Of a stretch of 64,000 nt of DNA, positions 1-11,163 are shown piece after piece. Under the pieces are notes generated by a model. It was not told the DNA's origin, did not search any database, and saw only the letters and a list, made by a program, of their open reading frames with translations. The DNA comes from Corinectria fuckeliana (lineage: Eukaryota; Ascomycota; Sordariomycetes; Hypocreales; Nectriaceae): positions 1 to 64,000 of the forward strand of contig WPDH01000055.1 in assembly GCA_019137255.1 (NCBI GenBank), given 5' to 3'. A program made the position numbers and the translations under genes. Every line of letters begins with the position of its first letter. The stretch's first letter is position 1.

Positions 1-460
1 GGGGGGGGCAGGTTGCATGGGAGTGAGAGGAAGGCACCCCTCGCTCGGAGTGTGGAGGGTGTGGGCGTGAGGGCAGCGAAAGTACAGTAGCGGGGACTGC
101 TATAGACCACGACTTTTCTGCGTGTGCTTAGACTCTGACTCTGACACGCACACACACACAACGTCCGGAGAGAAACAATGTGATGGTATTTTTATAGACA
201 GTCTGAGAGGATGATAGTTGTTTTCAAGACGATGGAAGGTTTCGAGGGAAAGGAGACTGAATGGTGAATGTATTTGCTTGAAGGCCAAGGCTGAAGGCCA
301 AGGGGAGGGAGGGGTGGCTCTACAGCAACGGGGGGCGTCCTTTTGGCTTTCGATTTGGTTTGGTTCTGGACGTTGCGCTGCGTTGCGTTGCGTTGCCGTT
401 GGGGTTTTTTCTTTGCCGTTGCCGGAGTGCGCGTGTATGTAGTACGTCAGTATGTCTGAC

Positions 461-520
461 TCTGGTTGACTCTGGTTGACTCCGGTTGACTCCGGTTGAC
501 TCTGGTTGATTCTAGTTGAC
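461..520. repeat. 10-bp tandem repeat, six units
   Basis: Six consecutive 10-bp units of the form TCTGGTTGAC run without a gap. Later units differ by single changes (TCC for TCT, GAT for GAC, TAG for TGG). It lies in non-coding DNA and no function is visible. Confidence 0.85.
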
Positions 521-1711
521 TCGATCACTTGGGCGGACGAGAAATGGGATGGCATCTCTCCTCCATTTACGGATTCTCAGTGTTATACTACAGCCACGTG
601 GATGTACGTAGTGCATTGGATATGGATGTACGTACGTCCTAGGCCGTTTCGTTCATTAACCCTCAATCTCGTCCATACTACGTACATAATAATAGTAGTA
701 GGCATCTCAGGCCCCTGTTGGCTTAGTTGTGAAGTCACCGACAGGGGCGTGTCTACATCTGGACAAGGCCGCCAACGCCAGAACCCCGACGCAGCGATTT
801 AACGTTGGAGGGCGGAAAGGGGTGTCAAGTGGATACGAGAGCGAAAGCGTCCTTCCACAGCCCCGCCTCCGGGGGAGACAGCCCTGAGAGAGCTTGAGCG
901 CCCTAGGACTGCCTGGCAGAGCAGGTTGGGGGGATTTGAGACCCTGGAAGCCCTGTCGTCCGTCGCCTTGAAGGGCTGGGCGCAACCCTGGAGAAGGTGG
1001 GGGGGGGGAGGCGGGTCGTATGGCAGTGGGGTGCCATGAGTGGCCAGCGGGTGCAGCACCAAAGGGATGGCGTCGCGGGAGGATGCCCGTGCAGCGTCCA
1101 CTGTAATCCTAGGCGGGGGGTGTAGGGCGGGTGGGCTCTGGAGGCGGCAACACGCCCATGCGGTCCGGTGTGGTGTCAGTGACGGTAGGTACGCAGGCTC
1201 CGCACCTTCCCAAGTACCTCCTCATCTCTTCCAACAGGGCAGGTTCTCCCACGTCTCCCACGCCCCCCTCGTCGCATTCACCCTGACACAACACACACAG
1301 CAGCACAAACTCGGGCGCTCATCCTCACCACGCCGCACTTGGACTCTCACCGCGGTCGGGAGACGATGCAACGCGCCGCCGTTGTGCACCAGATCCTCGC
1401 CTTGTTGGGCTCTGGGCTCGCGTCTAAGCCCTTGTTGGGCGGTCGACAGTTGACAAGCCCGTCCGTCCATTCAATCAATCCCTTCAACCCTTGCCGCCTG
1501 GCTCGCCATGCATTTACATGGAGGAACACAAAAAGAACCCAGCGCTTCCCTGTCGAGCAATGCAGGCCAGCGGGCGGTCCTTGCTGTTCCATCGCAAATT
1601 CCATCCATGATTCTATGATTCTAACCTGCATAGTACCTCGTATGGATATTCTCCCACCCCGTCCCTGCTCTATTTCTGGCTGAGGAGTCCACTTTCAGCC
1701 CCGTTGTACTG

Positions 1712-1747
1712 GCGGGCACCGCGGGCACCGCAGGCACCGCAGGCGGG
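1712..1747. repeat. 9-bp tandem repeat, four units
   Basis: Four units of GCGGGCACC or a close variant (GCAGGCACC, GCAGGCGGG) stand head to tail in GC-rich non-coding sequence. Confidence 0.75.
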
Positions 1748-2090
1748 AAGAGCCTCGAATGAAGCCCTATTGAAGCCGGGGCACGACGCTCTGCTGTTGC
1801 TGGCGCGGCCACTGCAACTTGGCCCGTCTCGCTTGCCGTGACCCTTCCTTGGCTTGGCTTGGCCCAGGCCCCAGGGCCTCGCCCACCCAGTAAGTCCGTT
1901 CTCCTCATTCCTGATGCCGCTCCGCCATCCTTCGTGGGGCTGATGGAGTCTCATCGAATGCGGCAACTTCCGTCTCTCCCCTTACCCACGTCTTGCGTGT
2001 CCCCGTTGCGTAATTCACCGTCGACCGAGCGCCGGTGCCCCGACCAAACCTGGATTCAGCTCAGGCTCCCCGGTCATGATTCAGACACTC

Positions 2091-2123
2091 GCTACATAGT
2101 ATGTACTCGGCCTACTATGTAGC
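2091..2123. repeat. perfect 11-bp inverted repeat (hairpin)
   Basis: GCTACATAGTA at 2091-2101 is followed after 11 bases by its exact reverse complement TACTATGTAGC at 2113-2123, so the DNA could form a stem-loop. The left arm overlaps a 13-mer, TACATAGTATGTA, that recurs at 12438 and 19093. There is no run of T after the stem, and nothing marks it as a terminator. Confidence 0.7.
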
Positions 2124-5100
2124 AACACCACATCTCTCCAACTTGCTAAGACATGCCAAGAGGCTTTGTCCTGTCCTCAGCTGGGCTTGTTCACCACTGT
2201 CTGGTCCCCCTCACACATGACTCGTCACCGCTATGCTCTATCTGGAGCCATCAATCTCTAAATGACAAATTGCTGACCGCCTAAGTTCCAATGCTGTATC
2301 GGCCCTTATATCGCGAATGAGAAACAGCAACAACCCCCTTTGCTAGCTGGGTTTTAATGGATCCAGCTCCAAGACATAGACTCACAAGCTACAGATAGCG
2401 GGAGAGCGCTGGCTTTCAGATCGTTGAATGGGTCCTCTCGACCGACCCCACGGGCCCGATCCAGGATCTCGAAGGCGGGGACCGTGGCCATGTCTATCTG
2501 TGTCAATCTGAGAATAGCTCATCATCTGACAAACTCAGACCTCGCCTTGTCTAGTTGCATCTCATCAGGGCTGACCGCGCCATGAATATTCGGGTGAGTC
2601 GAGAATTACACATACCTACTCCTGGTTGCCTTGGCTTAGAGATTACTGAGATGTTGGCTGACTTTGAATCCCATAAGCCCTACCAGTACTGATCCTTCTT
2701 CAGCCAACACGCGACCTCCAGCCATGGTTCCGCGGCCTGCCTCGTGTAGAACAGTCCCACTCTCAGAAGGTCAGGTCTGCACAACGTTAAGTTCTCGTAG
2801 GCTGCAGTACGCGAGTGCATGAGGGTGGTTCGGCTGTCTGGGCCGAATCCTTCTCACAGTTGAGGGTGTCTCTTGTTGGATTGAGAGATTGGCAACAGTC
2901 GTATTCCGCGCCCCACTCGACCCATCAGATCCATGACGTTCCCTGCGCCGCGCAGTTGGCACTTTGTTAGCTCCGTCATCTACATCGCACACTCGGTGGA
3001 TCAACAGAGCACGGTTTGCTGCAATGATGGATGATGCTCTGCTGCCGGGCGGATGGATTGGGTTTAATTTGATGGCCAAACGCTAGCCAAAGCATAGCAA
3101 GCACGGCCGTGTGTAACACGGGAATCGAGCGTCAACCCGAAATGGGAGTGGTGGGTGCGAGATGACTATCCCCCTGAAACCTTGGATCGCTAGCCTGGAT
3201 ACCGCCCGAGGGATGTCGCCCAAGGGAATGTCGCCCGCGAACCTGAGCTACAGCCGTGGGGTTGTCAGGATGTCAGGACTAACACCCAGAGCCTAAGACA
3301 TTCCTGCTGATCCCTCGCATACGAATCATCTTTGATGGATTGGTGAGGACTGGTGAGGAGGACTGGTGAGGAGGATTGGCAAGTGAGAGGGCAGTGCCGC
3401 CAGGACAAAAGACCTGAAGACATGGCACCGGCGAAAGCTAGCGAAGGCATCAGCGCCAGAGCACCCATGCGCGGCGTCGGATCTGCTAAGCCCTATAGCT
3501 TCGTCGGTGTCTCCAGTTCAACAACAAGAACATCGGGACCAGCTTGACCAGCAGCGGCATTCCAAGTCCGCCGTAATTGCCACGACCAACCAACCTGAGT
3601 CGTGCGGGCAGTGCGCCGGCATCCCCTCTGGGCTTCAGCCGGAGTGACTTCGGAAGGTGGAGCGAAGGTGTACCGGCTGCAACGGAGACACCGCCCACAC
3701 CACCCACACAACGCGTAGCACCCTTGCTCACAGCCCACTCGGCCTACCAAATGACGGGCAATCAGACGGCCCCCTCCCTCAGCCCTACCCTCAATTCCCT
3801 GGCATGCCGCTTGGAGCCTTGATCCTTTGACTTAGTGGTGGATCCACACTCTCTGGCTGGTCCCCCCTCCCGAGGCTACCGAGACAAGCCTTTCATAGGG
3901 CAGAATAGGCAGGCCGCAAGCCGGAGCAGCTGGTTCCAATGAAACGGCAAGGAGCGTTCTTGCTCGGTACGTACTCGACGCGGAGTATGTACTGCCATTG
4001 CAGAAACTTTACCGGTAGCAAGTGATATCGGATATCTCTTTGGAGAGTGGCAGCAGGCCATGGACGCCAGGGCGATGAGCACGCACAGGGACCAAGCATC
4101 AACATTGCAGAGGAGAAGAAATCTCCCGACTTCCCGAGGCGCTGGGGGTTGGTGTAGGTGTCGACGTTGCCGTTTTGCCGCGGCCGTTACCCGTTGCTTC
4201 TCGCCCATTGCTCGTGGGTTGGACTTGTTCCTGCAACGTGCGGCACTCCGGCATTTGGCTGTTGACATTTACGAACCCGCCACAATATGTACAGCACACC
4301 CTCCCGAATCGAGCAAAAAGACCCTCCCAAGTTCGTCTGTGCATCATACATGTCGCCCAGTATGATGCATAAAAGCCTAATTAGTGTCACTGTGCCAGAT
4401 ACGAAGTTGGACTAAGCGGAAGAGCCTTCGGCAACTGGTTTACGTCCGACGCACCGGAAGGGAGGCGTCAAGGACAAGGTGCTGCGCCACCCTAGGGCCC
4501 AAGTCGAGCGGACGCTAATTAGATAGTGGTGGTGCAAAGCATGTTTGGGGAAACGAGCCAGCGAGGACCAACCCTAAGAAACCACCAAGCCAAGCAAGAT
4601 TGCCTCCGCCAGCATCCTCCACTTACAGCCAAGGCAACGAGACGCAGGGCACATCGCCATCTTCGGCATCATTACCACGGCAGGCTGTTTCTCGTACCGG
4701 CCATGTTCCTCCCAGTCCACCCTGACTCGTCAGCGTGATCGCTTTAGCTAGCACTTGGCTGTCCGCTGCATGTACCTTAATTGCTAAGGCATCCCGGCCG
4801 CAAACTGCAACCATCCCACGCCGTCGCCGCCATGATTTCCACAACTCAGAAGCCAAATACGTAGCGGTAGGGCTGGTATATAACGCCTCGCTAGGCTCGG
4901 CCCCTAGGATCCGAGAGCTGCCCCGAATTACGAAAGGAGTATATACTCCGTGCTGGAGTCCCTCTTCATACTCACAGATTCGTTCTTTCGGTTTTAGAGC
5001 CATACTGATGCGCGGGCGCCAGTCAAACCAAATTGCCACCACAACAGGTTCTGAGGCCTCAGCACCGTCTTTTCAGAGCTTATGGAGCTTGTACGCACGA

Positions 5101-8100
5101 CGATTGCGCAACTCTCCAACTATGAGTGGCCCTCGAAAGTGGGGGTAAGGCTTGGTATCCCGCCTTTACATCCCGTTCGACACGCGTTCGAGCTTGCACT
5201 CAGATCGAAGCCTTGCTATAGGTCAGGCTTGGGTCCCCGCAATTGTGGTGGCCTTGGCTTTGTCCTCGACTGACCTGGCAGTTGATACTGGCAGTTGACG
5301 CATTCGTTGAGGTCTCCTGACATAGTAAGGCGAGTCAGCGGAGCCCTCGACACTATTGACTTGCTCTGCTTGGCATACCGAACATCATCAGCCCTGCCCG
5401 TTGCCTGTCTCAGTTGATCATCGCTCACAGCCACTGATTCGTCGTCATCATCATCTCCCAGGCGGAACCGTGGTTGAGTGTGCTCTGTAGGACGGTACGT
5501 GACCCACACGGCAGGGAATGAGGCCCGTCTTTTCAACTGCCGAGCCACGGCAGGCTGTGCTGTACATGTACGGCGACTGTCAGAACCTTGGATCGACCTC
5601 GAAACGGCCCTTCATTCAGACTCAAGCAAGCTTCGCGTTTCAGGAGGGGTGTGTAAAGTTGTCGGCGGAGCAAGGAGTACATAATAGTGAGCGTCACGCA
5701 ATCCCCCCGCCCCCTGCCCACGCGTCCTTAACGACTCTTTGCCTCTGGAAGGCAAGGCGTGTGTTCCCCTTTACTGACCTAGGAGACGTGGGAGTTGCCA
5801 GAGCGGAGTTGCTACCTATCTGTGCTGTGTCGATCTCCCATAGGACAGACTCGGGTAGGGGGTTTGACATGCAAGATCCCCTGACGGCCCCTTTCTGTAC
5901 GAAGTGCACAAGGCGACTCAATGACCGAAGACGGCGAGACTGAATTGTTCATGTCGCGGAATACTCCAAGGGGCTATGGGTATACTCGACATGTTCAATC
6001 GACGTTCAGTGATCATATCGACATACTATGCACCCGGATATCCTGGTCTTCCGTTGTTTAAGGTGCTTACGTCCAGCCAGCAGCTCGGGTTCGGTTTCGC
6101 TCTCTCCTGCATAGCCGGCCAGCGTCTAGCTACATAGAGCCACTTTTTAAGGACCAGTTCCAGGATCAAATGGCATTGGTGTCCGGAACGTTGGCCCTTT
6201 TGTTCGGAGCCCATCTGCAATGGAGACACGGACGGAGGGAGCCAATGCATGCTGCTGACGGTGAGCTGTAGCCGCCATCGTTCGCTGTGAGAGGTCAGTT
6301 TATCTTTGCAAGCCTGGGTTTGGATGCCGGTATTCATCTGGAACACCTTGGACAGACGGCGTGGCGGGGAAATGCACTCTGCGCCGAAGATTGTCGGCCC
6401 CGTCTTCTTCTTCCGTCAGCCTCCCTGCATTGCGTAGTCAGCAGACAGCTGAGATGCGAGAAGCAAGTTTTCCAAGGCATGCCCCGTCTCCCGGGTTTCT
6501 GGGATTGGACACGAGCATTCCCTTGGCTATGCGGCTTGAAAATTCAGATCTCACCTAGAACTGCCAGGCCGTCCGTCCCGTGGCGATGCAACATCGGTCA
6601 CTCACAGCCCAAAACTTGCAAGCGTCGCCCGCTTGCAGGCTTACGGTCGAAAGAATCTTGCTCACTGCGTTGGAAGCAGCCCCCCCCCCCCGAGACGATG
6701 CATCGAGTCCTTGGAAGAGGCAAAAGACGCATCGAATGACAGGCTGGCTGGGGTTTCAGCTCGAGGTTGAGATGCCACGCCGCAGGCCAGGCTGCATCGG
6801 GCAACGTGGTTCATCTTTTCCGTTGTCAGACGCTCAGCCACCAGATTGACGAGGCCCAAGGAACAGCTAACTGATGCTGTCCCTGACTGGCCATGGCCTC
6901 GACGCGGGAGCACCAGCCATTTCGCTTGCAGGGCTGGCCTGGCACCCCAGCAGAGGCACGTGTTGCCGAGGAATGATAGGCTGCTAGGGATCGTGGAGAT
7001 ATGGTGGCTTGTCTGAACAACCAATATCGCGTTGTAATGAGGTGTCACGCATGCAATGGTTCGAGGCCCAGACGGTCGCTCAATATCCCGTCGCACCACG
7101 CAACCTCTACTTGTGCGGCTCCGAATTCCGGTGCCACCATCGCCCGGATCAATTCGTAAGGAGGCGTCGCCGAGCCGGCGCCGACGCGCCATCGGGGTCG
7201 GGATGTGGGAGGGAGGTCACCAAGGCCGCGCCAGCTTGTAGCTCACGGCGCAAGCAAGCAGACGAGCCCGATGGTTCTAGTGCTCGAAGCTGAGATGAAT
7301 CGGAGTCTATCTGCCGTCCACAAACGCTATTGCTCGAGGTCATGCGACTTGGGGGCGAGTAGCGCCGCGTCCGGTCGAACAGCCACAACCGGCGATCTTA
7401 ACGGGGGTGGCTCAGGTAGGGCTCGAACAGTTCATCAGAGCAAGGGGCGTGTCGAACGTTCAGTCACAGCGATAGTGGGGAATCGGCTCTTCGACGTTGC
7501 TGCAATTGTGGTCCTGTTGCGAATGTACCGGTGCTAACGTCCATCCATTTATATTTCGTCGGAGTATTCTACATAAGGAGCAATACTTGCCCTGATAATG
7601 TCTAGACCGGAAAACCCCTGGGTGCAAGATGCAAAAAAGGCAGCGGCGCTCCGCAGACCACGATGAACGATCGAGCATCTGCTCCGTATAGAGTACCTCG
7701 TATACCGAGTCAAGGGGGCACCGTCAGCTGCAGCGGCCATGATTCAGGACGACCTTGGCAGAAGACTGTACTTTGCTCAAACCACACCCAAAGTACCTAC
7801 GATGAGCCGGCGGGAGGGAGCGGGATCGAGATTTTTGCTGTCAGGAAAAGGGAACTCAACTCATCACGCGGCTGAACGCGCGTCCAGTTAGGGATCTTGT
7901 TTCTGAGCGCCGTAGGGCTAGCAATCATAGATCCGGTTTAGCTCTTCAGACGGAGGCACGCTATCGAATATCTCTAGGACGAGTTGGGGAAGAAAATGGG
8001 GGGTGGCGGAAGGCGGTTGAAGCTGGAAGCTGGAAGCAGACAGGTCGACAAATGAGCTTTGTTGATCTCTGGCGGAGTGAAGGCGAAGGAAATGGGAAAG

Positions 8101-9080
8101 GGACAGCCCTATGTCGACGGCGCCATGCAAGATGCCCGTTTTCGAACTACCTATTCCGGCTCTCCACCTTTACCTCGGCCGCATCAACCTCCGCAGACCG
8201 TGGGCGGCCCCCAAGTGTGCCCTCCCCGGGGAACGCGAAGGCGGACGGCCCCGAGGCCCCGAACCACGGTGACCCAGAGCGCCGGAACGGGGGGCGACTA
8301 GGGACACGCAGACTTTCACGCCCCCCTCCAAAGACGCAGACGAAGCTCTTCATTTCCGGTCTCCGGATATCCAGCTTTCGCCCGCCTTTAGTTGGACGAG
8401 CAGCCCAATCAGCAGCGCGAGCTGAAAACCGGTCGCCGTTCTGGGAGAGCGCTGTGTGGGGTGAGTTGATGCTGTTAATTCCGCGATGGAGCAGTGCCAA
8501 GATTGCGCCAGCTCGTGTGTCGTCTGGATGCTCCGGACTACCTGTTCGCTCTGATCAGCTCTTGGTCAGCCTTGGTCAGCCCCGCCCGCGATCCGCCAGC
8601 ATCGGACGGGGGTTGAGGAGATCTGCTGGGCATGATTTCATCTCTAGGCGAACGGAGAGCGTCGAAGTGCCTGCGCGATTCACGAAGTGGCGGGCCGGGC
8701 TGACGATGACGACGCCTTGCACGTCAAGGGCGGCGGTTGAGGCGTTCGCCTGCCAAACGGGCCGCGGACTGGCCATCCATCTGGGCCGCATTGCGCGGGA
8801 GGCGACGTCCTGCTGTAAGGCGCGCATGTCTCACCGAGACGATGCTGCTGTCGAACCTGTTTCTCGAGGCCAGATGGGATTTGCAAGTGCCCGAAAAGGG
8901 CTGTTTGCCAATGGAGGCAGAAAGACTCACTGACCAGGCTCATCTCCACCCCCGCGTCGTCATCTGGCCCTTGCAAGTCGGAAGTGAGCAGATGCGGTTG
9001 TATCCGTAGGGCAGAGGTGGTATCATGCTAATTGCAGCGTTACCGTCGGCGGCTCGTGGCGGAAACAACCCACCCTGCTA

Positions 9081-9141
9081 TACGGAGTCGCGGAACACCT
9101 ACATGGAGTCGCGGAACGCCTACACGGAGTCGCGGAACACT
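9081..9141. repeat. 21-bp minisatellite, about three units
   Basis: Three successive units share the core GGAGTCGCGGAAC with a period of 21 bp (starts near 9081, 9100 and 9121), followed by a decayed fourth. No gene overlaps it convincingly. Confidence 0.75.
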
Positions 9142-10026
9142 GCGCGGAGCCACGGAGCCGCGTAGTACCCTCCAGGGGTCTCCTGCAAAGCAGCCGTAAG
9201 GCTGCCTCACAGACCGGAACAGGGCCTCGAGGTACCATGTAACCATGCTCCACCGCCAACGAGGTCATCGCGCAGCCTGCATTTCCCCATCGTCGTTTGC
9301 TTCCCAGGCCCCCCCTTCTAATCTGAAACGTCACTAGACGGCGATATGGTCGGCCGAGAATAGCCTCGGAGAAGCAGGATGACAGACGCACCATGCTTGT
9401 TAGATTGTCAAAGTGGGCTCTCTGATATGCTGCTCTGGAGCTGGGAGCTGTTGGCTGTGCCATGAGCTTGTGCACTGTTGAATGTGCGTCCCGTTGTTTC
9501 TATTTAGAAGGGTTGCCCCGAGAAGCCCAGGACAGGGCCCGGCGCTCACTAGCCTAAATTCATCAGCCCTGAGCTAACGCACGCGTAGATAAGTTGTACC
9601 ATGGCATGTTTTGATTGCATCGGTACCTGAGCAGTGCCGCTTTCAGACTGAGGCTGGACTGGATGTCCCTGAGCCGTGGTCAGCTGGCTAACTCGCATAA
9701 GGTAAACAAACCACATAATTTTACGTGCTTGCATAACCTCACTGTTTCTATGCCTACTGTATAATGTATAGATAATAGTTTAGTTATCCATAACGGTTTA
9801 GTTATCCATATCACCGTTTCCATGCCGTGACCTCTGCCAGTGCTTATTAAGCGATGCACTCACCCTCAAGGAAACTTAAAATCCATGTACCTAGGTACGT
9901 ACCGCCTGAGGCAGGAAAGAATGTTAGGGCCCCTCCCCACACACTCCCAAGTTTCATTCTTGACATCACCACAACATCGACCTACCCTCACCACCGAGTC
10001 CATTGGGCTGAGAAGCACCCGATAAC

Positions 10027-11163
10027 ATGCTCTCTGCCACCTCCGTGGCCGTGCGCGCCGCCGCCCGCCGAGTTGTTCAACGATCTACGTCGATTGCCGC
10101 TGCTCCAAGCATAAGAGACTTTGGGCGTTGTTGAGGTAGTATCGTCATGATTCTCCATTCTACCCACTCTACGAAGAGTCCTGGCGGCTTTGCCCGCTCG
10201 CAATCGTACCCAGTCTACGCCAGAGGTCGTTCAGCAGGTTGTGGCAAGCAATTGCTAGCAAGCGTGAGGGGCCAGCAGCAACGTGGTTACGCCGCTGCAA
10301 CAAACCCTAATGCGCCCCTTGGCAAGAAGAATGCCTCGAACGACGTCCCGTCTCGCATTGGTTTGATCGGAGCCCGAGGGTACACTGCATGGTGCTCAGC
10401 TGGATAAGGATGGTCAGGTTGACTGCTGGGTTATGGCTCTCCAACGGTGTTTGCAAGCCCTACATTAAAGCCCTCAGTCAAGTTCAGAAGGTAACAGGAG
10501 CATCATTATTGATCTCTCTGCCGACCATCGATTCGATAACTCCCTATGGTCTCACCAAGCGCTCTGAGATTTTGTCTTTGGCGTGTCGGGTTACTCTGGC
10601 GCTGGCACCGAGCTATCTCCTAAGAATGACATTAACATTCTTAAAGATAACCTCATACTATACAGTTTAACAGGTCACATTAATGAATGTAAGATTAGTT
10701 ACCACCTTGGTACTTTTGTTGCCTTTATCCCACATGTGGCTTCCTGGTTTCGGGGCATTTCACGTACTATATCCATCTTACTAAACTAGACCATGTCTTC
10801 ACGCGACATTCGCCAACTCTTTCAGGACCGCTATGGTGGCGAGAAGCTTGTCAAGGTTGTTGGCGAAGTATCCTAGTGAAAACAATCTAGGCGCAGCATG
10901 GCTGTGAGATTGGAGGGTTCGCTATTGACAGGAGTGGCAAGCGCGTGGTTGTGTAAGTGATTGACGATCTCTGAGGGGACTAATTATGCTACTTATGTGA
11001 AGCTGCTCCTCGATAGATAATCTCAACAAGAGAGCCAGTACTCAGTGTGTGCGTAATTGTCACCCCTTGATCAAGATATTTATCGGGTTGCTAACGAGTT
11101 TCACTAGAGAATATATCTCTCGCGCTTGGTTACGTGGAGTTTGAGGGCACTCCCACTATGTAA
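10027..11163 (+). pseudogene. decayed ARG5,6 copy (presequence plus N-acetyl-gamma-glutamyl-phosphate reductase part)
   Basis: The plus strand carries fragments of the fungal mitochondrial ARG5,6 polyprotein, which makes ornithine precursors in the matrix. It opens with an Arg/Ala-rich presequence-like peptide from ATG 10027 that soon stops. A linker fragment ending in RIGLIGARGYT, the Rossmann start of the reductase domain, follows at 10147-10407. Then come GQVDCWVMAL, IDLSADHRFDNSLWSHQAL, FGVSGYSGAGTELSPKND, TGHIN, VAFIPHVASWF, SRDIRQLFQDRYGGEKL, IDNLNKRASTQC and a terminal LGYVEFEGTPTM before TAA at 11161-11163. The acetylglutamate kinase half is missing, and so is a block after the Rossmann start. 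There are in-frame stops (near 10570 and 10787), frameshifts and several C-to-T or G-to-A changes of the type left by repeat-induced point mutation. It cannot encode a working enzyme; the functional gene must be elsewhere. Confidence 0.85.

Larger units (their letters stand above)
1..10026. other. gene-poor region
   Basis: I see no supportable gene in these 10 kb. Open frames are short, overlap on both strands and show no recognisable domain or splice pattern; the longest, 293 codons at 8052-8933 on the plus strand, has a composition like random GC-rich sequence. The region holds low-complexity repeats, a perfect hairpin and a minisatellite, listed separately. It resembles accessory or intergenic DNA of a filamentous fungus. 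Confidence 0.6.

Noticed and set aside
461..520. Repeat array considered as CRISPR-like
   Set aside because: The units are 10 bp with no spacers, and the genome is fungal.
8052..8933. 293-codon plus-strand frame in the gene-poor left arm
   Set aside because: There is no domain, splice support or biased codon use, and overlapping open frames exist on both strands as expected in GC-rich DNA.
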